A stretch of DNA of 64,000 bases from the NCBI RefSeq assembly GCF_014529535.1, contig NW_023503493.1:11192001-11256000 (forward strand), written 5' to 3'. The position numbers were made by a program, and so were the translations under genes. The stretch's first letter is position 1. Every line of letters begins with the position of its first letter. The notes under the pieces were generated by a model. It searched no databases. It saw only the letters and a list, made by a program, of their open reading frames with translations, and was not told the DNA's origin. Of the stretch, positions 11,561-25,000 are shown in pieces. The DNA comes from Bradysia coprophila. Its lineage: Eukaryota > Arthropoda > Insecta > Diptera > Sciaridae.

Positions 11561-12853
11561 ATGTTACAAACCTTTGTCCGACGATTACATTCCGCGCGAT
11601 GCTTACGAACTCGATCCGACTCGAGTGTGATAAAAAATCTGCTCGACAATTCAGCCACATTCGATGATTTGAAAAACGATTCGCCGGAAAATGACTGGTC
11701 AACACTACCTTATCCAGAAGGCTCAGTCATTGCTGGGAACGAGAAGTACATCAAATCCGAACGGCCGAAACAGGACCCGCGAGATGTGTCAATCATATTA
11801 TTTCCGGGACAAGGTGCACATCATGTTGGAATGTGCAAAAATTTGATGAAATTTCCGGGTGCGAGGGACATTTTTGCGTTGGCCAATGATGTGTTGAAGT
11901 GAGATTTACGATTACATTTGACCAAACCCCATTGAGCTATACGCTTCGCATTTCAGATACGATTTACTAAAACTCTGCCTAGAAGGACCCAAAGATAAAT
12001 TGGACAGGACGGAGTATTGTCAACCGGCTATAGTAGTCAGTTCACTGGCCGCACTAGAACGTCTCAAAGAAGAACGCCCCAATGCTATAGACAATTGTGT
12101 TGCCACAGCTGGATTTAGTTTAGGCGAAATAACCGCCCTAATATTCGCCGGTGCCATACCATTCGATAAAGGTCTGCGACTCGTACAAGTTCGAGCCGAG
12201 GCTATGCAATTAGCAGCCGAACAAGTGGCCAGTGGAATGGCAACGGTCCTATTCGGTCCCGATACAGACCTAAAGGGTGCCTGCGCAAAAGCCGTGGACT
12301 GGTGTGTTAGTAAGGGAATCGAAAATCCGGAATGTCGCGTGGCCAACTACTTGTATCCGCATTGCAAAGTGATAGCGGGTAATATCGAAGCTTTGCAATA
12401 TCTGGAAGTGAATGCAAAACACTTAAAACTGCGACGTATCAAACGGATTCCGGTTAGTGGAGCATTTCACACCGAATTGATGGCACCAGCAGTGGAACCG
12501 TTTACGAAAGCCTTGAAAAAGATCTACATTTCCGAACCAGTTATTAATGTGCACTCGTGTGTGGACGGACTGAAATACAAAAACGTTGGTCACATACTGA
12601 AACAGCTGCCGACACAGGTAAGACTGATACGACGATGTGATGAGGCTGAGTGGATGTAAAAAATTCGAATTTTTTGTTGTTGCAGATTGTAAGGCCAGTT
12701 AAATGGGAGCAAATGTTGCACGTACTTTACCAGCGAAATGTCGACGATCGGTTTCCTCGCACATTCGAATGTGGTCCCGGTCGCGGTCTGACAACCATAT
12801 TGAAGCAAGTGAACGCCAAAGCTTGGGACAGCGCTTTCAACATAGACACATAG
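11561..12853 (+). CDS. MCAT: Mitochondrial malonyl-CoA:ACP transacylase
   Basis: Transfers malonyl from CoA to mitochondrial acyl carrier protein, the entry step of mitochondrial type II fatty-acid synthesis (precursor of lipoate). Exons 11561-11898, 11957-12617 and 12686-12853 splice in frame into 388 residues. The N-terminus is Arg/Ser-rich without acidic residues over the first 20 positions (FVRRLHSARCLRTRS), as expected of a mitochondrial presequence. Family motifs are intact: FPGQGAHHVGM, the nucleophile elbow GFSLGEITAL with Ser167, and GAFHTELMAPA with catalytic His284. The C-terminus FECGPGRGLTTILKQVN is also typical. Length matches animal MCAT (about 390). The Drosophila orthologue is beg. 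It converges on the ankyrin gene; the two stop codons are about 240 bp apart. Confidence 0.96.
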
Positions 12854-13090
12854 TGGTGCATTTGAAATTTGTCTTAGATTTATTTCATTAATTTTTACCG
12901 TTAAATTACATTGACTCTTACAAAAGAAAATCTTTTAATCTAGTCCGACCGATGTGTACACGGTTGGATCTGTAAGTCATAGGCGTTTCTCGTAAATTAG
13001 TACTTAAAACATTAACACAGTCGGTGCCGCTTAACGCTTCGAAGCGCATGAAACAGATGGCATATTCTGTTTAACACTATTCCGGCTACA

Positions 13091-16000
13091 CTACGCAGGC
13101 AGCAAATCGAAATCTTCGCTGACGTGAACCATTGGCACATGTGTTTCTTCGATCACCGGTTGAGCTTTGTATTCGCATAATGTCAGCTCCTTCATCTTCC
13201 ATTCCCAGTCCATTTTTTGCACGGCATTCAAACTTTCCGCTTCGTTGTGATGTCGTAGAACCATTGCCTCCTGGAAAAAGGAAAGAGAAGAAGGGGGGAA
13301 ATTAGTTGCATTTTCAAGTTAAAAAAAACGTTAGGATGTGTTGAGCTGTAAGGGCGGACAAGTTTCTTTAATTATTCAATGGAAGTGGAATAGGAAAATG
13401 GTGTGAATTCTCCTCACATCATTCTTGACGTTAGCCAGATTTCGGAAAAATGGATTTTGTTGTAGGAGGGTTCCTCCGGCATTATTGAGTCGTATCAGTG
13501 AAAACTACTTGTCTCCAAAAGAAATTGAATTGGCTAGATGGCTGTCTCAATTCATTTGATTTTCGAATCCATAGGTTCTACGAGTCTTGAGTATAACACT
13601 AACTTAACACTTTTGGATGGTGGCATAGTTAGCAAGTGATAACTAGTACATTATTAGAGATCCCGATAGCGAGACCTAGTGCAGAAAATCCTAATTGATG
13701 TCGAAGTGACAAATGTTAAACAAGTAAAATTTTCGAATTGTCTGGCTTTTCAATAAAAATACAAATTTCAATCGTCAATTGAGATCAATGCCTTCCACCA
13801 AACACAAAAAAAAATCTGTTCGGCTTTGAATGGACCACGGGATTTGATTGTACTACATTGGTGAAACAACAAATCAAAAGTATTGTTTTGTCAATCTTGC
13901 GAGGACGCGCATTTGACTCACCTTAATCTTTTCCCATTTATCGTCCACGTCCTGCAACCAACTAATGAATAAACGTCCATTGTATCTCGACCGGGCGTTC
14001 CGATCTTTTTCTTCTTGTTCGGGTGTAATCATATTGTATACTTCTTCGTCCCGAAGTATGGTACACGCTGAGAAGGGCAATGACTGATTGGCCAGCGCCC
14101 GTGCTGCCCGTGAATGAACTCTCAATATTTCTTGTTCGACAGCCAGCACCAATTTCTCCTTCTCCACCACATGCTGCATTTTCAGTTTGTGTCGCTCTTT
14201 TTCTTGCATCGTGTACAGATCCTTCATCTGTACGGCAACGGTGGCTGGTGTGTTTGTTGTCACATCGTTTGGCGTCTTACCGTCCAAAACGTACGTTCGT
14301 CGATTCATCAGATAGTCCTGGAATCCTTGCGGTGCTTTTGGCTGAACGGGAAACAAATTTCGATGTCGTCGTTCTATTTGCTGACGAATCAAGTGGAACG
14401 ATTGGTAACAATTAGTGATTGGTTGATCGTGTGGATGGATTTCGTTTGATGGCACGTTGTCATTGTTATCCGTACTGGATGTAGATGATGATGGAGCGCT
14501 GACTGATTGTTTGTTCTCTTCTTTGCTGGCACGAATTTTTCGCTTTCTCGGATGTAAATCGACTGTGTTCTGCGTAGATTCTTTAGTCGATGATGTTGAA
14601 GACGGACTCGGAACGTTAGTGTTGTTGTCGGTGTCGGAAGTCGAAGGTGCATTGGCAGGGCTGGGATTATTATTTGGTGTTGATGTTGAAGCTTGTTTCG
14701 GTGTGGCCTCGTTCGTCGATGGATCACAAGTACTAGCTGGTGCAGGTGATGGAGAACTGCTTTGTAACTGCGGAGATGAATTATTTGAACCTCTATCGAC
14801 AGATTGTCCACCGCGGTGTGAACTACGTAACACTCGTTGCTGACGTTGTTCCTCGTTGGACATTTTCTTTTCATCTACACTCTTTGCAGAATCCGAAGGA
14901 CTTGTACAACGAGACGAAACGCTTTCTTTATCAGCCGAATCATTACTATTCGACGATGAAGCTACAACATATGGCAACGCGGCGTGATTTCTGGTTGAAG
15001 CGTTTTTCCCATTCCTAGAACCAGTTTCTTGATCACCACTCATACCTTGCTGCGGTATTACAATTTTTAGTGGAGGAACTTTTGGACCCGAACTACCAAA
15101 ATTGTCGCCGTTCTTATCATCCGCTTCAGCATCACTGTCCGTTGTTTTATTGTTCGGAGGCTTTGGACTAGGACAAGGACTCTTTCTTTCCAACGCAGTC
15201 GAGACTTTATTCAAACAAACACTCTTTGCCGGTCCACCAGAAGCTTTCGCACCCTTTTCTTGTCGTTGAGGTGTGTTTCTACTGCTCACAGATCCTTTAC
15301 CCGCATCTTTGACAGTCTGCTCCGAATCCTTTCGCTTCTTTCTCTTCGTTTCATCGTCTGCACTGTTTCCATCTTCATTCGTTTCCACATCGGAGTAAGT
15401 GCGCTTCAATTGGTTAACGGTCTGATCGTCACTCTTTTCATCCGATGACTTGTCCGAACCCTTACCAGCATCCGATTTGTCATCGCCAGAGGAGCTTGAT
15501 GAATCTTTCGGTGTCGATTTGAATTCGTACACATCGTCCTCGTCTTTCGTCACGTTTGAAGCGGTTGTATTCGGTGTGGAATTGGTGGAAGCGGTGATGC
15601 CGGCCAGACTGGATGAATCATCTGCGTCATCTTGAACCTTTTTTGCATCTGACGGCTTTTTGTTCTGTTGACTTGAGCGACCACCACCAGCGGTGTCTGA
15701 AAATAAAAAAAGACATTTTAATTAATGCGGGGCGTTGGTATACGTGTAAGGTGTGTTCAGGTATTAGTTAACGACAATGTCATAAAGTAAGTATTTTATG
15801 GTCTCCGTATACGAACGTTGAAGACATTTTACGTTCGATTGTAAAAATAAAGTTTCCAATTTTTCATAGCTATGATTGAAACGTGTCATTTTACGTCTGC
15901 TGGACGCACTCTACCAATTTTTATCAAATTTTTTATAGCTCCGATACACGGGTGTACTGTCGCACGTTTTAAAACATTTTTTCTCCTCATTTTTTTGTAT

Positions 16001-19000
16001 TATTTAAAGTGTGGACATTCGTCTTGTTACAGATTTGGAATGTGTGTCAGTGTTACGGGAAACGTGCTCGTAAGCCGCGTGATCGCCATACGAGTCTTTT
16101 TTTCTTTGTAAATTTAGGAACGAAATCACTGTACTACTAGAGGTGTGATTCATTGAATTTCAATGGGTTGAGAATTTCATTATTTATACAAATGGAAATC
16201 TGGTACACCTAATACACTACTTGAGCTTCATAGACCCGAGATGAGGCACGATTTGGGATTTGAGTCAATCAAGCAATCAGTATTATTTGTCACATTTCAG
16301 ATGGACAATTGTTACTCCGAAAGTGAGTCGCAATCATCATTATCTTATCAAGTATTAAGTATTAAGTTCGAGTAACATGTGAAACCCATGCGAGCCTAAT
16401 TAAAAAAAAAAAGTGAAAGCAAACTATTCCATTGAATTTCCATAAGACGCAATTCAAAACTAATGGCGGATTAGCGATATTAACATTCAACATCCATTTG
16501 ATTAACAAATTAGAGGATCTAGAGTAACATCGTTGCCATATAGACTTGTCATATCGTTTTTGTATACAAAGCGTTGTATCATCGAAAAGCCAATAGCGAA
16601 CTGAGAAATGTATCAGTTCTTGATGATAATTTATCCGTTTATCAATTAGTTTAACGGCTCACTTGACGATAAAAGACCATAACAGTAGCCACTTGTAGAA
16701 CTTTGTTATTGTTTGTTTTATTTTCTTTGAATTCAAAACTCGATCGGAATTTTTCATAGGTTCAGGAAGAGATAAAGCTGTTATTAAGTTTATCTTTCGT
16801 CGAGAATGTATAGCATTACAGACTGCAGAGCTCCCACTGCCATACTTTTAGCAAAAATTCTCCTATTTTCGGGAATCAATTCTTTGTGTTTTTAAGTGAG
16901 ATTTATTCGAAAAGTGATGATATTATGCACCCTGCACGGTAAACTCTAATATGTTATGGTAGAATTGGAAATCTGCATTGAGATCTTGCGTAACAGGGCA
17001 TATCATTGAGAATTGACATTTATTTGCTGAATTTCCATTTACTGTATAAGATTCTCGGTAATTTTTCGGCAAATTTAGGTAAATTTCGGCAATTTTTCTA
17101 CTGACCATACACACAACGACGTACGCGAAAATATTCGTAACGACAACACCAAATGCCAAATTTTTTTTAAATGGCAAAATCAGATGATCTGTCAGTTTCG
17201 CATCGGCAAAATTTAAATTTTTCAATTTTGTCAACGTGTCTTTCCAGTGACTTTCCAATAAACCAATTCAGCACAACAAGAAAGTGATGCCAACATTTAT
17301 CGACGTATTGTAAATTTTGTGTTGTAACGTAGAGTTTACGTCGAAACATTACGAAATATCGCATCGCAATGCTGGAAAACATCGCATACATCTTTGTGTA
17401 AAAGCACAGTCAGAAGAAAATTCCCAATAATACGCCCCCGCGTTCTCCCTGAGGGGTTACTAAGTTATTTTTTAACAAAAATTCTCGAAAACTTTGAAAT
17501 AAACTTCAACCTGTTCGTATGGACCCAAAGGCACAAAGGCAAAAAAAATCAAATTTAAGCAACTGAATGGGAGACATTGATTCAATGACGTCGAGAATGA
17601 ATTGTTGAAGTTTCGACTGTCGATGGATCAATGGTTTAAGTAAATCGAGTTGTTGCAAATCGGTGCCAGGAAAATTGATTGTGACAGTTAAAAACATTTT
17701 TGGAGTGAGGGAGCTCTGCCACTGTCTATGGACAACCATATTTTTTCCTGCTCACCGAAATAAAATAAACAAAAATGATTCATTTCCAACATTATGAAGA
17801 ATTGTAGATGCATCGCAATTGCATTCGATTCATTGAGCCAAAAATATTTTTCATTCATAAATTTTCATTAAATTTTGTGGTGAAATTTGTATTTTTTTTA
17901 ATCTCATAACTTCATAACACAGACACACATTTTTTTTTATCATCATTTCGGACGCCACAACATTTCAATTTTCATTTTCATCACAGAGAAAATAAATAAA
18001 TGTTGGGAGTTATCCGGATGGATATTTACGTTAGAATATACGAACGGAAACGACTGCTTGGTGATAGAAACGACCATAGCAAAATGTGTATAATGATTCG
18101 ACATAGTTTTGGTGTGATAATTTGTTACAAAACGGACGGATCGAGAAAACTGTTACAAACACTTTAAGAGAAAAACAAAATTGTAAATGATCAGCGCGGC
18201 AACAAAAGTTCATTTATTTTATTTATTTCATAAATATCCAGGTGACGAAAAAATATTTCTGGAAAAATGTGGAAAATTTATGACAATTTTGTAAAATGTT
18301 TTCCCAAACATCTTCTCTGCAAAATTCACAATTTTTAGACAGTGGGAGTTACTGAAAATCAAATTTATGAAACTTTCAAATTGTGTTTTGGGTCGATTTT
18401 CCATTGCAGCTTGCCGGAACGAGCTTTTCTGAATTTTCAGATATTTTCCCATTTTCCCAACTACTTTTGAATATCCCACGGCTGTAAGCACGATATTTTG
18501 GGGTACTGCTGCTCCAACAAATCATCTAAAGATCATGAAAACTGCTTTGTTGTGCTTGTTGAAAATGCAGGTCAAAATGCGTTATTTCGAGAAGTTACAG
18601 CTTTCAAGTACATCAAGTACAGATACGAGTAGTTTTCATGAGCTTCAAATGGTTTATTGGAACAGTATTCATCCCCAAAGTTCACAGTTCACTAAAAAAA
18701 TCGTTCCAACGTTGAATCATAGTCGGAAATAAAACCTAAAAAGCCATAAAAATTCGTGTCTGCAGGACGGGTGGATTGAGCGCTGATTTTCAAAATGGCA
18801 AAAATTGATTCACCCTAATATGAGTAATTCAGGAAATAAAGGGCCTTTTGCCACTTTTCCTTTCCAGCTCCATCTTTAATCCCTTTAGAAACGACAGGTG
18901 TATTGCAACATAATCATTGAATCTGCTACTTAATTTGTTTAAAGTGTCTCGTAGTGTTTCTTACAGAATCTAAATCTAACCACAGCCACAGCTTATCAAC

Positions 19001-22000
19001 CGTCTATGAAGATTAAGTAAATAAAATTCCCAAAATTGGCGGAGAAAAATTTGCTTGAATCGTTGTGTCGTACGGAATTCCGAGCAGAAAACGTTTTTTT
19101 AAGCAGTCTAAAGTAAATAATATTCAAAGATTACGTTATGTACGAACGCTCCTATGTATATGACATTTTATTTTGGCATAAATTTACTTTCTCATTTTCC
19201 TATAAATTCGCATACAAAGCAAAGAATTTACGACTGTGAGTGATTTCAAAAACAGACATTTAGGTTTTTTTTAGTATCTTAATTAAATTATTATTGCTTG
19301 CTTTATGCACTCACTCATATCGTATATATACGAATGATATAATGTACGTTACGCTTACATGTGCGAAATGTATGCACACTATTGTACACGCGTATCGCAC
19401 AAAAACAGACACTCTGGAATTTGGTTATAATATGGTTAAGACTTGACTAAATGCTTATTGAGGTCAAATTTGAAGTGTTTGGGTGTTGTGTCGTCGAAAC
19501 ATTAAAAAAAATGGGTTACAGCGGTAATGAAGTGTGGTGACTTATATTTTCGGTCAACTGAAATATTTCGTTTAAGAGATAAGATTGAAATTTGTAGAAT
19601 TTAACTCGTGTATAACTTAGTGCCTACATACGGAGGGAGGTAGAATACTCACAGTTTTGGTATACAGACATTGGTCTATTTTGCGAAAAGCGGATAACAG
19701 TCAACAACCTTGAACTCCACCTCAAGGTTTTTGACCGCACATTTTCAAGCACATCATCAATGATGACAAAGACACTGAGATAAGATAAGTCATCATTCCA
19801 CAATGGATAAGGATAGCATCGCTACGCAAAAAATTGTTTCCTTATCAATTCCCCACAAGACTGCAAATTTTCCAAAAGTAGAGAAAATGTGGGTGGTTCT
19901 TGAAAAAAAAGACGAACTGAACAACCGTTGAGCTTTACCCTTCATCCCACGTCTTACCCGTGGAAGTAGGAGTGTTCCTGACGCGTGTAAATCGGACATG
20001 TTTGAATTAAGTTCGACGGCAAGATCTTACAATGTCTGAGGAACAATGTCCAAAGAACGTCGGAAAAACGCAAAAAGCTCGTGCTTTTTCAGCACTGAAA
20101 GTTAGGGACAAGGAACCAAACCTGTCCTGAACCTGATATTATCGACTTACCTGTCAAATCAGGCTTCAGGTTAACTCAAGTTTCGATACAAATATCTCAG
20201 GTTCAGGTGAACCCTTTCAGGTATTTTCAAGATAGATTCAGGTAACCCATACACTGATTCCGGGCTACCAGTCCAGTGTTTCGTTGAAACAAAATGGTCG
20301 ATAAGTATTTCACTGTCCGTTGCCGTCACGTTCTTCCTGTTATCAATTTTTTTGCTCGTTTCCGGTCTACTTCATTAACAAATATTTAAATTAAACGTGA
20401 CCTTACAAAGGGCAAAGGGAATACTCAAAGTTCCCCGAAAATTTGATCGAAAATATTAATTGATTGAATTAGCCAACTTCCAACAATAAAATGTAGCACT
20501 GAAACGTGTCAGTTTCTATTTTTAATCGCGATAAATACGCAGAACAATGTGCAACCATATTTATTCAGTTGTAGAGCCGTTTGAAAATGAGTACCATGTA
20601 GTACATACATTATAGTTGGTGTTAAGTAGTATAAAGAGATACAAATTAACAGCAATATTCAAGGTGAACAATATAAGATAAAAGAATTTTGTTATAACAA
20701 GTTGCCCAAGTTGCCTCCATTATTTTCTGTGATGTGTATATGAGCATTGAGCACACTTGGTGACTTGGTATTTACGCGAATCGGAAACAAATTATATAGC
20801 AGTCGTCAATATACGAAAGAAAAAAAATTTGTTCTGTTGAAAAACTCGTGCAGAGCACTATGCCATTGAATGATTAGACTATAAATACGCGCAGTTGCAC
20901 TTAAAGATTGTTTTCCGAATTAAAATATTTTGATTCACTGTGTGTTCATTCGTCTGTCGGCTGATAATTGGTGCTATTTAATATACAATTCTAAGAAAAT
21001 ATCACGATTCTGAAATTGCTGTAAGCAATAATACGCTCGGGACAGTTAAAGTTTAATGATACAAAATTAAGGACAAGAAAAAAATCAAATTCACTCTGCT
21101 GAACCGATTTGTAGGAGAAACATGCAAGGAGAAACGCTGCAATTTTGATGATAGAATTAGGTCAGCAGTAAATTTAATCGATTTATAGGCAAAGTTCGGA
21201 CCATTGACTGGATCATTGCTCATAACCGAATTTATATTTCAGTAAATACTCGGTTTTAGTAAAGAAATTTACCAATAACATGCCCTGCTACCATCGCCAC
21301 CACCTGAATATTTGGAAACCTATTCTAAGATTTGAAGACCTGTCACAATCTAAGTCAGAGTCATAAGCTAGTTCCAACCATTTTGCGGTTTTCAAATAAC
21401 AGGATAAGACAGAATACTGTCGTCCAAATCTATGTTGATCATAGCCGATAAACCTGCATTCAGTGATTGAACAGAATTGAGAAGAGTCCAAGTTGTTTTA
21501 AGGGTCTGACTCCATCGAATGCGTTTCAGCTATCAGCTGCGGTCGAGTTTAATAATCTGAATAGACCGAAAATATGATGAAGAAATTGAGTTAGATATCC
21601 ATGTAGGTCATGGATTGCTACATATGATATCAACTGTCAATATCGCCGATATCCGACTCAGTTTCCTTCTCATATTTTCGCTCGTCACGTTTATTTAATT
21701 TGACAGCTGCTGATAGCTAAAATGGATTCAATGGAATCAAATGACAAATGGTTTGGAAATTTCGTCAGAACTAAGTCATTGATCACACGCTATTTCACCT
21801 CTGAAGGCATGATTTCATGCTATGGCACTCGGATCATATCTTAGCACTCGGGTCAAGCTATAACACTCGGGCCATAGTTTTCAAAATGAACCTGTGCTAG
21901 GTCTGGTCTGGAATAGTACATTACCATATTGGCTTGGCGATTTTTGAAAAGTGTGACGTGTTTGCAGCACGAGCCGAAGGTGAGGAATGCAACCACACAA

Positions 22001-25000
22001 GTCAAGATAAAAATCTCAATGCCGTTTCGCAATATATTTTACTCGTATAGGCCCCCGGAAACGAGTGCTTACGCTAGTGTTCGTGAAGTTGAAGTTTCTG
22101 GAGGTGCAGCGAGTAGAACAATTAAGATGACGACATTAAATTCCATGAACGTCGAGTCGGTGCTAGTTAAGACGACATTAAAATCAGACAATTACTTCCG
22201 CCATCATACACAGTTTCTTTGAAAGATCAAGTGTAGCAACAAAACATATCTTAAAACCATTAATTAGCGTTCGAACAATGATAAGTAAATCAAACTACTG
22301 ACACATTTATCCATAAACAATCATAAATCGTATGAGTCACAAAAACTCCAACAAATTGTAGCCTCCAAAATGGAATGCCATTCAATTCAAATCGCAATTG
22401 GTATACGTTCTGGGGGCTGTCGCTGCTTTCCGTCTAAGAATTCTTACAATGTCAGGCCCAATAAAATCTAAAATAATAAATCTCGTTCAATGTTTTAATT
22501 ATGCCACACGGTGTATCGTTACATTCGTTTCGACGGTACACATAAGATGTGGTGGAAACCTATCTGATACGTGTTCGTATTTATATATTCTGTAGGTTGG
22601 TATATATCTATCTATATTGAGTGTCGACACATTTCTTAATCGAATGTTATTTAAAAATATTTGTCATGTCTACTGTCATTCATGCGAGTTATACACATAT
22701 ATTTTGGTCGAAGTTATAGTTTAACTATTAAAAATTGCCAATCGCATTTTATATATTTTCGTCAACTTCCACCGACAACTCCGACTCATATATCCGTTCC
22801 GTTTCAACCAATTAATGCAGAATTTTAAGTATATTTGTATCCATCTGAAACACATGAACAAACAAACAAACAAAACGAACGTCACTTACACAACCAAACA
22901 TCCATCAAACCGTATAATACTCCGAATACTTATATTCAACAAAATGTTAATGGATAAACCTTCCACATCCATACACAACATAGAAATATGTGTACAAACA
23001 TCTCACCAAGTAAAATATAATTCACATCACTACAGTCAAACACAATCTTTTCCTCGAGTTACAAACAATTATGTGTTTCAATTCACAAATATAATTCTTA
23101 TAAACGCGAAACACAGAGGAGCACCGACACGGAGAGAGAGAGGTCATTTACTGGGCTTTTTCGGCCATAGTTATACAAGATATTATTACAATTTTTCATT
23201 TATATTTTATGCCATTTGTACAGTAGGGTGGTTCAAAAAGCACTTTGTTCGACTTTTTTTTGGGTAACCATAGGAATTCTCAAAGGCTATGACCAGAAAC
23301 TAAGATTGACACAAAAAAAAGTTAAAAATCGACCGCTTTTTGGGCTAGCGCGTCCATAGCTAAAGCATTCAAAATGACGTTGCACTATTAACGAATAGCG
23401 AAACTTTTAGTTTTTGCTTCGAAGTGCCAGAAAATTTTTCGAGTGTAAAAATAAATACATTACGACCCTCCAGCGGTAGCCGATATGGTAAGTGTGGTAG
23501 TTTCTGAAAGGTCTTGACTTGCAGCATCCGATGTTGATGTAATGCATGCGAAACGGACCCAAGGTGTAGTCACAGTTCAAAAATTTTGACTATTGACAAA
23601 CAAGTGTTGAAAATCAAATTTTTTTTAAAAAAATTTTTGCCGGAAAAAATCGTACAATGGCTTAAGAGCGCTCACCCCTTGGCAATTTTCTAGCCTACAT
23701 TTGTGCGCAAAAATATTCGTTTTTTGATGATTTCTCCGAACCAAAATCTTTTTTTGAAAAAGTAAAACCATTGAAACATGCAAAAATGTGTCACTTTTAA
23801 GGGAAAAATTTCAATTTCAATTTCAATTTGGTTTATTAATTCAGAACAAAAAGGATCACTCCTTATACAAATGTTCAGAGATAATTCAAAATCAGCAGCT
23901 TATATAAAAAATACAAAAAAATAAATTAAACAAAGCAAACTAATAAACTAATAAAATTGGTTTGTGGATGATAAGTAATTTACACATTTTGCAAAGTTTT
24001 CTCCAAGTGGGATAACTTATCATCCACAAACCAATTTTTCCCTTAAAAGTGACACATTTTTGCATGTTTCAATGGTTTTACTTTTTCAAAAAAAGATTTT
24101 GGTTCAGAGAAATCATCAAAAAACGAATATTTTTGCGCGCAAATGTAGGTTAGAAAATTGCCGAGGGGTGAGCGCTCTTAAGTTGGTATCTATGGACATC
24201 CTCTATCGATTCTAGTACCAACACTTACCCTTGGTAAGAGTACCAAAGCATCTCCAAGCAAGCAGTAGAAGAGATTTTCCAGTTCAGTGCTTTGCTTCGA
24301 CCCATTAAATTTTCGGTGAAGTTTTTTTTTTGGGGCACTGTCACTCGAGGGTCTGTTGTCAACAAGTGTGTTTTTGATTTTTATTGCATACTTTGGACTT
24401 TGGACGTGAATGAATTACGACCATGTAAGAATTAAAAAAAAAATCAATTAAATGTCAATTTAACTCCGATTTGGCACCTTTTTCACATTTTGATTTTGCG
24501 CTAACCCAAAAAGCGATCGATTTTTCATATTTTTTTTTGTGTAAATCTAAGTTTCCTACAATGACCTACGAATGTGACACTATTCACGCTATTCACATAT
24601 ATTTTATGTCGAAGTGTAATGGGGTTGCCATGACCTTTCCGAATTTCTATGGTTACCCAAGAAAGTCGGTCCAAAAAAATTTTCATACAAATTTAAACCA
24701 CCCTATCTGTACAGTATATGGACATACAATGTGTGTATAGCTGAATAAAACTACGCACGCACCAGCCACAGTATGAAATTTAATCTGAGTTTCATTATCA
24801 ATTATACTGGTGAATATTGATAATGTTTTTCTTTCGTTTTTTTTAAAATGTTATTGCTCAGGCCCCGGCTCGTGCACATTTATGTACATAAATATAACGT
24901 GTTGATTGAGACATACACCGGGGTTAAGTAGACGGAGCGAGAAACAGTATTAATTTCTTGGTTTTTATAATTAATCACTACACTCATTTAGCATTACGAA

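Noticed and set aside
12020..12346. 108-codon minus-strand frame inside MCAT exon 2
   Set aside because: Antisense to a well-conserved enzyme exon.
14080..15635. Several plus-strand open frames of 60-130 codons
   Set aside because: Antisense shadows of the long Ser/Pro-rich exon of the ANKRD12-like gene; low-complexity coding sequence on one strand leaves open frames on the other.
16923..17739. Three minus-strand frames with hydrophobic segments, possible chemoreceptor relic
   Set aside because: Frames do not join with splice sites I can support, and the diagnostic C-terminal motif of insect odorant or gustatory receptors is absent.
22815..23267. 150-codon plus-strand frame
   Set aside because: AT-rich sequence running into the left terminus of the foldback element; no domain, no homology recognised.
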